In this document: in pieces, positions 8,147 to 15,976 of the stretch
How positions within the stretch are numbered: the first letter of the stretch is position 1
Layout: each line of letters begins with the position of its first letter
NCBI GenBank assembly: GCA_902765305.1
Contig: CACWZI010000025.1
Location: forward strand, 1-43,679
From: an uncultured Eubacteriales bacterium
GTDB taxonomy: Bacteria; Bacillota; Clostridia; Christensenellales; Aristaeellaceae
DNA: 43,679 nt
Direction: 5' to 3'
The notes under the pieces: model-generated
Seen by the model: only the letters and a program-made list of their open reading frames with translations
Told to the model about the DNA's origin: nothing
Database searches by the model: none
Position numbers and translations under genes: made by a program

Positions 8147-9305
8147 CGTCCCACGGGTCCATTCGCTCCGCCCTGACCCCGCCCATCTTCAGCCGTTCGA
8201 TCAGGGTCATGGATTCGTCGCGGTCGTCGTCGGAGACCCACACCAGGCGGGTGGCCACGCCGGACTGCTGCATCCGCAGGGCCATGTCGGCGATGCGGGT
8301 GTTCAGCCGCGCAGTCACAAGCACCGCGCCGCCAGTGCGCTGGAAGCGGGCCAGCATCAGCGTCAGCACCTGCTCATAGCCGTAGGGGCTGTCGAACCTG
8401 ACCCGCAGCATGGCTTCGGCAAAGGCGGGAATGTCGGCGGGAAACTGGCCCGCGATCTCCCGGGGTTGGGCCGCCACCAGGGGCATGCGCACCGGGTCGC
8501 CGGCGCGAAGCTGGGCCCTGGCTGCCCCGAGCGCCGCCTCGCAGACGCAGTCCTCGAGGGTCAGTTGCATATCCCGCAGGGCCGTGACCTGCTGCAGGTC
8601 GGGAATGACGAGGGTGTCGGGCCGGGCCGTCTCCTCATAGGTGCGCACCTGCAACGCCCGCCTGCGCAGGGACAGCTTCCAGTGCACCTTTTTCAGCTCA
8701 TCCCCCTCCTGCCAGGCCCGCACATCCGAGGGCGAGGCGTTGTCCTCCGCCGCCCGCCGGATCGATTGGGGGCCCTGGTCGGAGGCACTCAACCTCAGGG
8801 ACTGGGCCGCTCTGGCCCGCGGGGCCACCTCCAGCTTCACAAGCCGCGTTCCCGGCCGACGCCCCAGGCAGATCAGCCCGAAGGCGTCCGTGACAAATAC
8901 CCGCGTCACGCCCACCTCGTACACCCCCCGGTGGGGGCATTCGATCACCTGGCGAAAGGTACGGCGCGTAAAGGGTGGGCAGGAGACGTTCACCGCCTGG
9001 TTCGGCGCCAGGGCCGAGGGCACGCTGAGGCGCACCTGTATCGCCGACACCGGCAGCGGACAGGCGTAGCGCACGGTGAACACCGCCGGGATGCGCTCGC
9101 CCCGCTCCACCCGGGCCGCGACGCCCTTCAGCGTCACCCGCAGCGTAATGAGCGTCCATCCCACGGACACAGCGGCCAGCAGCAAAAGCGCCAGCAGGGC
9201 GTAAAATATCAGGTAGTACAGCCGCGTACCCGTGCTCAGCCCCGCGGCCAGCATCGCGGCCATCACCAGTGAAAACCCCACAAGGCGGGGAATACTATTC
9301 CTCAT
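8130..9305 (-). CDS. DUF58 domain-containing membrane protein
   Basis: A 391-residue protein with two N-terminal membrane helices (about 8-50), a beta-rich middle and the DUF58 hallmark VRAWQEGDELKKVHWKLSLR. DUF58 proteins form a vWA-like module and work with MoxR AAA+ ATPases and transglutaminase-like membrane proteins. The ATG overlaps the TGA of the MoxR gene (ATGA), so translation is probably coupled. That start is preferred over any longer reading, which would run through MoxR coding sequence. The last codons (NEE, stop) are written by an ATTCCTC heptamer array. Confidence 0.88.
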   Translation of the reverse strand: MRNSIPRLVGFSLVMAAMLAAGLSTGTRLYYLIFYALLALLLLAAVSVGWTLITLRVTLKGVAARVERGERIPAVFTVRYACPLPVSAIQVRLSVPSALAPNQAVNVSCPPFTRRTFRQVIECPHRGVYEVGVTRVFVTDAFGLICLGRRPGTRLVKLEVAPRARAAQSLRLSASDQGPQSIRRAAEDNASPSDVRAWQEGDELKKVHWKLSLRRRALQVRTYEETARPDTLVIPDLQQVTALRDMQLTLEDCVCEAALGAARAQLRAGDPVRMPLVAAQPREIAGQFPADIPAFAEAMLRVRFDSPYGYEQVLTLMLARFQRTGGAVLVTARLNTRIADMALRMQQSGVATRLVWVSDDDRDESMTLIERLKMGGVRAERMDPWDEGNEE

Positions 9306-10249
9306 TTCGCTTTCACCGGCACCTGCACGTTGCCCATCACATTGTTCAAGACCCTTTGCGCGGTCATGTTGCGCATGCGGGCCTCGGGCGAGAGCACCAG
9401 GCGGTGGGCCAGCACGGGCTCGGCCATGCGCTGCACGTCGTCGGGCTTCACAAAGTCGCGCCCGTCCAGCAGCGCGAAGGCCTGGGCCGCCCGCAGCAGG
9501 GATATCGCCCCGCGGGTGGAAACCCCCAGCTGCAGCGCCCCGCTCTTTCGCGTGGCGGCAGCGATGGCGGAGACGTACACCCGCAGCTCCTTCGCGGCGT
9601 AGACCTTCTCCACCTCCTGCTGGAGCCGGAGGATGTCGGCGCTGGTGCAGATGGGCTTCAGGTCCTCCATCGGGCGCTGGCCGGTGGTGTAGCGCTCCAG
9701 GATCTCTGCCTCCTCCTGGGGCGTGGGGTAGCCGATGGACACCCGCATGAAAAAGCGGTCCAGCTGGGCCTCGGGCAGCGGATAGGTGCCCACGAAGTCC
9801 ACCGGATTCTGGGTCGCCAGCACGATGAAGGGCCGGGGCATGGCGTAGGTCACGCCGTCCACGGACACCTGGCCCTCCTCCATCACCTCCAGCAGCGACG
9901 ACTGGGTCTTGGGCGAGGTGCGGTTGATCTCGTCCGCCAGCACGATCTGGCTCATGATCATGCCCGGCCGGTATTCCAGCTCTCCGGTCTTGAAGTTGGC
10001 GATGGAAAAGCCGGTGATGTCGCTGGGGGTGATGTCCGGGGTGAACTGAATGCGCTTGAACGAGCAGTCCAGCGAACGCGCCAGCGCGCTGGCCAGCGTG
10101 GTCTTGCCCACCCCCGGCACGTCCTCGATCAGCACGTGCCCCCGACACAGTATGGCCACCATCATCAGCCCTATGGCGTCCTCCTTGCCCACGATGACCT
10201 TGCCCACGTTCTTCGTCAGAAGCTGGGCGAAACGCTGTGTAACCTGCAT
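9302..10249 (-). CDS. MoxR-family AAA+ ATPase
   Basis: A 315-residue MoxR ATPase. Walker A is DVPGVGKTTLA (about residues 43-53), Walker B IVLADEINR, sensor 1 ATQNP, with an arginine-rich lid towards the C terminus. MoxR proteins act as chaperone-like ATPases in the assembly or activation of partner vWA proteins. GGAGG lies seven bases before the ATG at 10249. This is the first gene of a MoxR / DUF58 / transglutaminase operon. A good promoter on the same strand lies near 10637-10665, so the transcript would have a leader of roughly 380 bases running through a repeat element. Confidence 0.93.
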   Translation of the reverse strand: MQVTQRFAQLLTKNVGKVIVGKEDAIGLMMVAILCRGHVLIEDVPGVGKTTLASALARSLDCSFKRIQFTPDITPSDITGFSIANFKTGELEYRPGMIMSQIVLADEINRTSPKTQSSLLEVMEEGQVSVDGVTYAMPRPFIVLATQNPVDFVGTYPLPEAQLDRFFMRVSIGYPTPQEEAEILERYTTGQRPMEDLKPICTSADILRLQQEVEKVYAAKELRVYVSAIAAATRKSGALQLGVSTRGAISLLRAAQAFALLDGRDFVKPDDVQRMAEPVLAHRLVLSPEARMRNMTAQRVLNNVMGNVQVPVKAK

Positions 10250-10270
10250 GGCGTGACCTCCTGTGGCAGA

Positions 10271-10577
10271 ATTTAGGGATTAGGTTTTAGGGGTTAGGTT
10301 TAGGGGATGGTTCAAATCCCTTAAGGAAATACCGCGCAATTAAGGTGGTCAGCTGGCGAGTGAATTTTTCGACAGATGCAATTGCAGATTTCGAAGGTTT
10401 ACTGGCGGTAAATCGAGGCCGTATTGTGCGGTATTTCCTTAACGCTTCGCTAGGCCTTCGGCCACGGGATTTGTTTGATTCAATGGAAATGACAGAGGAT
10501 TCATCGCCTTTCGGCCCCTTGAATCTAAGAAATCCGTAAGGATTTCATCATCCCCTAACCCCTAAAACCTAAAACCT
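10271..10577. repeat. Composite inverted-repeat element with nested palindromes
   Basis: Outer arms are inverted CCTAAAA/CCTAACC heptamer arrays (10272-10307 and 10551-10577), the same flavour as around the S23 gene. Inside, a 20-bp imperfect inverted repeat (10321-10340 with 10423-10442, one mismatch) encloses about 80 bases. A GAAATCC-GTAA-GGATTTC hairpin (10529-10546) sits beside the right arm. The segment CGCTTCGCTAGGCCTTCGG (10444-10462) recurs near 40149. I see no convincing gene here; a 64-codon frame has no coding character. Bases 10250-10765 are otherwise promoters and repeats. Confidence 0.75.
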
Positions 10578-10581
10578 CAAC

Positions 10582-10612
10582 TTCTGATTTGTCGCGCTGC
10601 GACAAATCAGAA
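10582..10612. repeat. Perfect palindrome, TTCTGATTTGTCGC family
   Basis: Second full copy of the 14-bp-arm palindrome, with loop GCT, immediately beside the heptamer-flanked element. Confidence 0.85.
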
Positions 10613-10636
10613 GTCCCCCCTTATATCATCTATAAT

Positions 10637-10665
10637 AGTATACCTTTTCACACCCCGATTGACAA
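10637..10665 (-). promoter_or_regulatory. Promoter for the MoxR operon
   Basis: On the minus strand, -35 TTGTCA (10660-10665), a 17-base spacer and -10 TATACT (10637-10642). It is divergent from the acpS promoter. Confidence 0.6.
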
Positions 10666-10692
10666 GAAAAACTGTCCAAATCGCCCCACATG

Positions 10693-10701
10693 TGCTATAA
10701 T
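10693..10701 (+). promoter_or_regulatory. Extended -10 promoter for acpS
   Basis: TGCTATAAT is an extended -10 element about 65 bases before the acpS start. The best -35 at 17-18 bases is weak (CTGTCC). Confidence 0.5.
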
Positions 10702-10765
10702 ATTAAACGGGAAGTCTCAATTCCGCCGGGTTTGTACGTGTATACGATAAAAAGGGGGAATCGCC

Positions 10766-11164
10766 GTGATCGCGGGCATCGGGCTGGATCTGTGCCAGAT
10801 CGAGCGCATGAAAAAGGCCATCGAGCGGTCCCATTTCGTGGATCGGGTGTTTGCCGCCGCAGAGGTCGAACGCATACGCGCCGCCTCCGGCATCCGCCGG
10901 GGCGAGATCGCCGCGGGGCTGTTCGCCGCCAAGGAAGCCGTATCAAAGGCCCTGGGCACGGGCCTGGTCGGCATCGAGCTGTCGGACATCGAGATCACCC
11001 CCGACGCTGCCGGCTGCCCCCGCTGCACCCTGAGCGGCAAGGCCCTGGACCGCGCCCGGGCGCTGTGCGGCGAGCGCTTCACCGTCTGGGTGTCCATCAC
11101 CCACGAGGCCGGCATGGCCGCGGCGACAGCCGTCTTGGAGTCAGAAATGAGGAATGCGGAATGA
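10766..11164 (+). CDS. acpS: Holo-[acyl-carrier-protein] synthase
   Basis: A 132-residue AcpS-type phosphopantetheinyl transferase, which moves 4'-phosphopantetheine from CoA to the serine of acyl carrier protein. Diagnostic motifs are GIGLDLCQIERM at the N terminus (Mg-binding Asp) and LFAAKEAVSKALGTG in the middle, with VSITHEAG near the end. The start is GTG preceded by an AGGGGG site. The last six codons (EMRNAE) are written by an ATTCCTC-type heptamer repeat, extending the protein beyond the usual end. It begins a plus-strand run in which nnr follows 10 bases later, as commonly seen in Bacillota. Confidence 0.95.
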   Translation: MIAGIGLDLCQIERMKKAIERSHFVDRVFAAAEVERIRAASGIRRGEIAAGLFAAKEAVSKALGTGLVGIELSDIEITPDAAGCPRCTLSGKALDRARALCGERFTVWVSITHEAGMAAATAVLESEMRNAE

Positions 11165-11170
11165 GGAATT
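11146..11170. repeat. Heptamer array (GAGGAAT)
   Basis: About three degenerate GAGGAAT heptamers spanning the end of acpS and the ribosome-binding region of nnr. Confidence 0.7.
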
Positions 11171-11174
11171 GGAT

Positions 11175-12689
11175 ATGAAGTCACTCATTACCCCACTGCA
11201 GATGCGCGACATGGAAGGGCGCTATTTTGCCGAAACCGGCACCCCTTCCATTGATCTGATGGAGCGGGCGGCCCGGGCGCTGAACGCGGCCGTTGCCCGC
11301 CATTTCGGGCTGGAGCGGACCGTTTACTTCGCCTGCGGCCCCGGCGGCAACGGCGGCGACGGCTACGCCTGCGCCAGGATGTACGCGAGGATCGGCGGAA
11401 AGTGCGCCCTGTTCCCCGCCGCCCCGCCCAGGGCCCCGGACGCCATCAAAAACCGGGAACTGGCCCTGGCGATGGGCATCCCGGAGTTGCCCCCGGACGC
11501 CGAAGCAGCCGCGCCGGACGTCTGGGTGGACGCGCTGTACGGCACGGGCCTGTCCCGCTCGCCGGAAGGCGCTGCCGCCGAATTGATCCGGCGCATGAAC
11601 GCCGACCGCCGTCTCGGCGCGAAGGTGGTGGCCGTGGACATCCCGTCGGGATTGAACGGCCTCACCGGCGCGGTCTTCGAGCCCTGTGTGACAGCGGATT
11701 TGACGGTCACGTTCCAGTTTGAAAAGACCGGCCACCGCCTGGCCGACGGGTTGGATGTGTGCGGGAAAATCGAGGTCGAGGACATCGGCATCCCCGAGGC
11801 CTTCTTCCCCGAGGATATGGCCCGGCTCATCGAGGCGAAGAACGTCGCCGCGGGCCTGCCCGGCAAGCCCCGCAACGCCCACAAGGGCAACAACGGGCAC
11901 CTGCTGATCGTGGCGGGCTCTGTGGGCATGGCGGGGGCGGCGGCGCTGTGCGCCAGGGCGGCGCTGCGCTCGGGAGCGGGACTGATCACGGTGGCCTGCC
12001 CGGCGTCCATCGTGCCCATCTTGCAGTCGCTGGCCCCCTGCGCCATGGCGATACCGCTGCCGGAGCGGGACGGGGCCATCGTCCCAGAGGCCGCAGAGGT
12101 CCTGAGATACGCACTGATGGGCAAGCACGCCGTAGCCTGCGGCTGCGGGCTCTCCCGCAGGGCCGCGCCTCAGGTGCTGAAGCTGCTCCTTGAATGTGGG
12201 CTCCCCACGCTGTTTGACGCCGACGGGCTGAACCTGATTGCGGCGGATGACGCCCTGAAGGCCCTGCTCCGCCCCCATCACCTGATCACCCCCCACCCCG
12301 GCGAGGCCGCGCGGCTGCTGGGCCGTCCCCTGTCCGACCCGCTGGCCGACGCGCTGGCGCTCAATGCATTGGGCTGCCAGGCGCTGCTGAAGGGGGCGAC
12401 CAGCGTCATCCCGGTGGGCAGCGTGAACTGGCTCAGCGCCAGCGGCTGCGCGGGCATGGCCAAGGGCGGCAGCGGCGACGCATTGACCGGGCTGACCGGC
12501 GGCCTGATGGCCCAGTACGCCGCCATGGGCACCCCCATGACCGGCATCCACCTGGCGATATGCGCCGCCTTCGCCAGCGAGATCCATGGCCGGGCGGGCG
12601 AGCTGGCCCAGGAAAGGGCGGGCGCGCGGGGCATGTGCGCGTCGGACCTGGTGAACGCCCTGCCCGAGGCGCTGAAGGCCTATGCATAG
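11175..12689 (+). CDS. nnr: Bifunctional NAD(P)H-hydrate epimerase / ADP-dependent dehydratase
   Basis: A 504-residue fusion that repairs damaged nicotinamide cofactors. The N-terminal YjeF_N epimerase domain (about 1-210) shows CGPGGNGGDGYACARMY and VDIPSGLNG. The C-terminal carbohydrate-kinase-like dehydratase (about 225-500) shows KGNNGHLLIVAGSVGMAGAA, ITPHPGEAARLL and AKGGSGDALTG. It converts S- and R-NAD(P)HX and dehydrates the product using ADP. The ATG at 11175 is chosen because the seven codons upstream are repeat sequence (MRNEELD) and the homologous region starts at MKSLITPLQMRDME. Its stop overlaps the start of the next gene. Confidence 0.95.
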   Translation: MKSLITPLQMRDMEGRYFAETGTPSIDLMERAARALNAAVARHFGLERTVYFACGPGGNGGDGYACARMYARIGGKCALFPAAPPRAPDAIKNRELALAMGIPELPPDAEAAAPDVWVDALYGTGLSRSPEGAAAELIRRMNADRRLGAKVVAVDIPSGLNGLTGAVFEPCVTADLTVTFQFEKTGHRLADGLDVCGKIEVEDIGIPEAFFPEDMARLIEAKNVAAGLPGKPRNAHKGNNGHLLIVAGSVGMAGAAALCARAALRSGAGLITVACPASIVPILQSLAPCAMAIPLPERDGAIVPEAAEVLRYALMGKHAVACGCGLSRRAAPQVLKLLLECGLPTLFDADGLNLIAADDALKALLRPHHLITPHPGEAARLLGRPLSDPLADALALNALGCQALLKGATSVIPVGSVNWLSASGCAGMAKGGSGDALTGLTGGLMAQYAAMGTPMTGIHLAICAAFASEIHGRAGELAQERAGARGMCASDLVNALPEALKAYA

Positions 12690-13176
12690 CCTGGCGCAAA
12701 TGCTGCGGACGGCGGCAGCGGCGGCGCTGCCCGGGGGAGCCTTCCTGCGGCGGGATCGGGGCGACGCGCTGTTCGTCACCGACGCCCCCCGATTCGGCGA
12801 CCGGATGGACTGGGCCGGGCTGCTGTTCGAGGCAGGCTTCTACTGCGCCGTCAGCGGCGGGCTGCTGAGGCTCTGGCCCGCCGGGATCTGGCTTTCCCGG
12901 CTGGAGGCGGCCTGCCCCGAGCCGCCGGACGACCTCTGCCAAAGCCTTTCCCGCTTTCGGGGGCGCGACCCCGACGGCGAGAGCCTGAAGCTGTTCGCCT
13001 TTGGCATGCGCTGCCTGGACGGCGGGGACGGCGCGGCCCGCTTCGACCGGAAGCTGCGCCAGCGGGCGGCGGCCTGCCTGCGGCTGAACGCCATGGATCC
13101 AAGCGAACCGACCCTCGGCGGCGGGCTGTACGCCTGCGCGCTGCTCGACCACGAATTGGAGGTGCAAAACCGATGA
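12682..13176 (+). CDS. Hypothetical protein between nnr and a UPF0173-type hydrolase
   Basis: A 164-residue protein I do not recognise. It overlaps nnr by eight bases and the next gene by four (ATGA), so it is surely translated as part of the operon. It has an Ala-rich N terminus, several aromatic/glycine patches (FYCAVSGGLLRLWPAGIWL) and many Arg and Asp residues. No signal peptide, membrane helix or catalytic motif stands out. Base composition matches the neighbours. It is probably a lineage-restricted cytosolic protein. Confidence 0.7.
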   Translation: MHSLAQMLRTAAAAALPGGAFLRRDRGDALFVTDAPRFGDRMDWAGLLFEAGFYCAVSGGLLRLWPAGIWLSRLEAACPEPPDDLCQSLSRFRGRDPDGESLKLFAFGMRCLDGGDGAARFDRKLRQRAAACLRLNAMDPSEPTLGGGLYACALLDHELEVQNR

Positions 13177-13793
13177 AACTCAAATGGCTCGGCCATTCCT
13201 GCTTTGAACTGACGCTGCCCGGCGGCGCCGTCGTCACCGACCCCTACGACGACACCGTGGGCTATCCCCCGCTGCACGTGCGGGCCGACGCGATCCTGTC
13301 CAGCCACGGACATTTCGACCACAACTATTTCCAGGCTGTCGACGGCGATCCCGTCATATTGAACACCCCCGGCGTCCGCGAGGTTTGCGGCGCGAGGATC
13401 ACCGCCGTGCCCGCCTTCCACGACGACGCGAAGGGCGCGAAGCGGGGCGAGAACCTGATCCACCTGATCGAGGCCGACGGCCTTCGCGTCGCCCACCTGG
13501 GCGACCTGGGCCACATGCCCGACACCGACGCACAGAAGGCCGCCCTTTCAAACCTGGACGTGATGCTGATCCCCATCGGCGGCACCTTTACCATCGACAC
13601 CCCCACGGCAGTAAAGCTGATCGATACCTTCAAACCCCGCTGCGCCATCGCCATGCACTTTAAAAACCGCTACTGCCACTTCAAAATCACCGACGAAGCC
13701 GGGTTCGTCCACCTCACAGGGGCGACGCGATTGCCCAACAAAGTCGAAATCACGAAGGATACCCCCGTCGGCTGCTGTGTGATGGCGATCTGA
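13173..13793 (+). CDS. Metallo-beta-lactamase-fold hydrolase, UPF0173/YtkL type
   Basis: A 206-residue protein of the UPF0173 metal-dependent hydrolase family. The start MKLKWLGHSCFEL is diagnostic. The metal site is SHGHFDHN (HxHxDH), with further ligands expected in FHDD, GDLGH and the late MHFKN region. Substrates are not established for the family. It overlaps the previous gene (ATGA) and closes the acpS-nnr operon. A strong hairpin follows at 13915-13964. Confidence 0.88.
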   Translation: MKLKWLGHSCFELTLPGGAVVTDPYDDTVGYPPLHVRADAILSSHGHFDHNYFQAVDGDPVILNTPGVREVCGARITAVPAFHDDAKGAKRGENLIHLIEADGLRVAHLGDLGHMPDTDAQKAALSNLDVMLIPIGGTFTIDTPTAVKLIDTFKPRCAIAMHFKNRYCHFKITDEAGFVHLTGATRLPNKVEITKDTPVGCCVMAI

Positions 13794-13849
13794 TGCCGTT
13801 TCCGTTGACCGATATCGATCTGACGTAACTGTTTCTGTGTACATACCTT

Positions 13850-13877
13850 GTGGGGGCGATTGGAAATCGCCCCTACG
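13850..13877. repeat. Small GC hairpin repeat (GGGGCGATT...AATCGCCCC)
   Basis: GGGGCGATT GGA AATCGCCCC, a compact palindrome of a kind often dispersed in intergenic DNA of Clostridia. Only one copy of this exact form is seen here. Confidence 0.5.
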
Positions 13878-13914
13878 GACACGTTCACAGTTACAATCCG
13901 ACTTTCTCCTCCCA

Positions 13915-13964
13915 TTGACAAAGCAAACCCCCATCCGCTTGGGATGGGGGCATTGCTTTGTCAA
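13915..13964. terminator. Bidirectional terminator-like hairpin
   Basis: Long stem (TTGACAAAGCA...CCCCCATCC against GGATGGGGG...TGCTTTGTCAA) around a GCTT loop. It lies between the convergent ends of the hydrolase gene and the secreted-protein gene. Confidence 0.8.
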
Positions 13965-13971
13965 ACCTCGA

Positions 13972-14709
13972 TCAGAACACCTTGACCAGCGTGCCATCGG
14001 CAGTGCTGAAGGCGTAGTTCTCGGTCACGGGCGTGCCGGCCGCGTCGGTGTAGGAAATGGTCACGACGTAGCAGGGAACGCCATCGATGAGCTGGGTGGG
14101 GAAGTTCGCCAGGATCTCCAGCAGCTCGGCGGGGGTAGCACCCTCGTTGAGCGCGGCGATCAGCGCGTCAGCAACCTCCTTATCCACGCCATCGAAAGAA
14201 ACCTCGGTGTTGGCGGGGATCGCGGCGAAGACCTGCTTCAGGGTCTCGGCAGCGGGAGCGCCCACAGCCACGGTGATGCCGGAAGCATTGGTGAACTGCT
14301 CAGCGGCCTCGGTGGTCTCGGTGGTCTCGGTGGTGTCGGCGGTCTCGGTGGTCTCGGTGGTGTCGGCGGTCTTGGTGGTAGTGGTGGTATCGTCGTCGTC
14401 ATCGTCGTCGTCGCCACCCACGGGGATCACGGGCAACTCATAGCCGCACAGAACGCAGACGCCATCTTTGTCGAATTCATGAGGCTCGACTTCGCTGACC
14501 TCGTCCACGATCTTGCCGGAGCTGATGCCGCCATCCTCGGTGGCTTCGCCTTCCCAGACGGTGTAAATGGCGTAGTGGCTCTCGCTGTCTATCGGCTCAT
14601 ATCCGTCGAGCTCGCGGACCTGCCTGGTCTCGGCCAAACAGGCGATGGAAGCTACGACCAGCATGAGAGCCAGTGCGGTAGCGAGAATCTTGGAAACAGA
14701 CTTAAGCAT
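13972..14709 (-). CDS. Secreted protein with poly-Asp / Thr-Glu linker
   Basis: A 245-residue exported protein of unknown function. The signal peptide (MLKSVSKILATALALMLVVA) may end near ASIACLAE; the cysteine context is not a canonical lipobox. An N-terminal segment with HEFDKDGVCVLCGYE holds a CxxC pair seen in many secreted Bacillota proteins. Then come a run of eight Asp and a Thr/Glu-rich spacer (ADTTETTETADTTETTE), and a C-terminal domain of about 105 residues ending in FSTADGTLVKVF. The Asp and Thr/Glu tracts come from simple trinucleotide repeats and are likely to vary in length. A near-perfect AAAGGAGGAA site suggests high expression. It is monocistronic, with a terminator just beyond. 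Confidence 0.8.
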   Translation of the reverse strand: MLKSVSKILATALALMLVVASIACLAETRQVRELDGYEPIDSESHYAIYTVWEGEATEDGGISSGKIVDEVSEVEPHEFDKDGVCVLCGYELPVIPVGGDDDDDDDDTTTTTKTADTTETTETADTTETTETTEAAEQFTNASGITVAVGAPAAETLKQVFAAIPANTEVSFDGVDKEVADALIAALNEGATPAELLEILANFPTQLIDGVPCYVVTISYTDAAGTPVTENYAFSTADGTLVKVF

Positions 14710-14788
14710 AAGAAATTCCTCCTTTAGAAATCCTTGGCAGATATAATATCACGAACCGGAAATCATGTGGCTATATAAGTGTTAATTA

Positions 14789-15823
14789 TTACAAATTTTT
14801 GACACAAAAACCGGCTGCGCGCTCAAGGCGGTTCATCACCGCGAGTCCCACGCCGTCAGTGGCGATGGCCTCGGAGAACAGGACGTCCGCGCCCAGCCCG
14901 TCGGCCTCCCGCAGGCGGGCGAACATCGATCGGGCCATGGCCTTGGCATCAGCGCCCAGGGACAGCGTGCGCCGATCGCCATAGGCGGGGATATGGGCAT
15001 CCAGCGCCAGTATGAGGGGATGCTTGCCCTGGGCAAGGGCATCGTCGTAGAGGCGGCGAATGGCCGCGATCACGGCGCTTTCCTCACCCTGCACGACGGT
15101 CAGCGCCCCCGCAGGCGCATAGTGGCGGTACTTCATGCCGGGGCTTCGGGGCTTCTCGCCCGCACGCAGCGGGCGCAGCACGGCGTCGTCCACAGCCACG
15201 CCGCCGCAGATTTCCCGCACGCGCTCGGGGGTGACCCCGCCGGGGCGCAGTATGCGGGGGACGTCGCCAGTGACGTCGATGACGGTGGATTCCAGGCCCA
15301 CGTCACAGGGACCGCCGTCAAGGATCAGCGGGATGCGGCCGTCCATGTCCTCCAACACGTGGGCGGCGGTGGTGGGACTGGGCCTGCCGGAGCGATTGGC
15401 GCTGGGCGCCGCGATGGGGCGTCGGGCAGCGTCGATCAGGGCCCGGGCCGCCGGGTGGGCGGGATAGCGTATCGCCACGGTGTCCAGCCCCGCGGTGACC
15501 TCGGCGGGCACGGCGGCAGACTTTGGAAAGATCAGCGTCATCGGCCCGGGCCAGCAGGCGGCCATCAGCTTTTGCGCCGCCGGCCCCGGAGCGCAGGCGG
15601 CCAGCGCAGAAAGCTGGTCGATCGCGCTGATGTGTACGATCAGCGGGTTGTCCCCGGGACGGCCCTTCGCCTCGAATATGCGCTTCACCGCGGCGGCATC
15701 CAGGGCGTTCGCCCCCAGGCCGTACACGGTCTCGGTGGGAAAGGCCAGCAGCGCGCCCGAACGGATCAACTCGCCGGCTTCTGCGAGGCTTTCGGGGGTA
15801 ACGGGGAGAAGTTGCGTTTGCAA
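14789..15823 (-). CDS. tsaC: L-threonylcarbamoyladenylate synthase, Sua5 type
   Basis: A 344-residue Sua5/YwlC-type enzyme that makes threonylcarbamoyl-AMP from threonine, bicarbonate and ATP for the t6A37 tRNA modification. The YrdC-like domain (about 10-200) contains LLAFPTETVYGLGANA, KGRPGDNPLIVHI and APSANRSGRPSPT. The C-terminal Sua5 domain (about 210-344) distinguishes it from the short TsaC form. The start is TTG, with AAGGAG nine bases upstream. It lies downstream of prfA on the same strand, as is common in Clostridia, but is separated by a GNAT gene and repeat elements. Confidence 0.93.
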   Translation of the reverse strand: MQTQLLPVTPESLAEAGELIRSGALLAFPTETVYGLGANALDAAAVKRIFEAKGRPGDNPLIVHISAIDQLSALAACAPGPAAQKLMAACWPGPMTLIFPKSAAVPAEVTAGLDTVAIRYPAHPAARALIDAARRPIAAPSANRSGRPSPTTAAHVLEDMDGRIPLILDGGPCDVGLESTVIDVTGDVPRILRPGGVTPERVREICGGVAVDDAVLRPLRAGEKPRSPGMKYRHYAPAGALTVVQGEESAVIAAIRRLYDDALAQGKHPLILALDAHIPAYGDRRTLSLGADAKAMARSMFARLREADGLGADVLFSEAIATDGVGLAVMNRLERAAGFCVKNL

Positions 15824-15843
15824 GGTGATCGGCTCCTTCTTTT

Positions 15844-15976
15844 GAATGAGGAATGAGGAATGGCGGTGGGAATCCTTGCGGATTCCTTTGAATTATGGGA
15901 TGACGATATTCCAGATCCAGGAAATCCGTCAGGATTTCAACAATAATCCCTAATTCCTCATTCCTAATTCCTCATT
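15844..15976. repeat. MITE-like element A with heptamer terminal inverted repeats
   Basis: The left arm is GAGGAAT heptamers (15844-15862) and the right arm ATTCCTC/ATTCCTA heptamers (15945-15976). The core carries two hairpins: AATCC-TTGC-GGATT (15871-15884) and GAAATCC-GTCA-GGATTTC (15921-15938). The element at 19697-19827 has the same architecture and near-identical hairpins. The right arm forms the 3' end of the GNAT gene. Confidence 0.85.

Noticed and set aside
8130-10148. A long 672-codon minus-strand reading that joins DUF58 to an upstream extension
   Set aside because: The upstream part is the MoxR gene read in another frame; the DUF58 protein starts at 9305 with ATGA overlap.
10345-10539. 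A 64-codon plus-strand frame inside the composite repeat element
   Set aside because: No usable ribosome-binding site, and it spans repeat modules shared with non-coding loci.
10659-10664. TTGACA as the -35 of the acpS promoter
   Set aside because: The TATAAT lies 31 bases away, far too distant; the hexamer overlaps the minus-strand -35 TTGTCA of the MoxR promoter instead.
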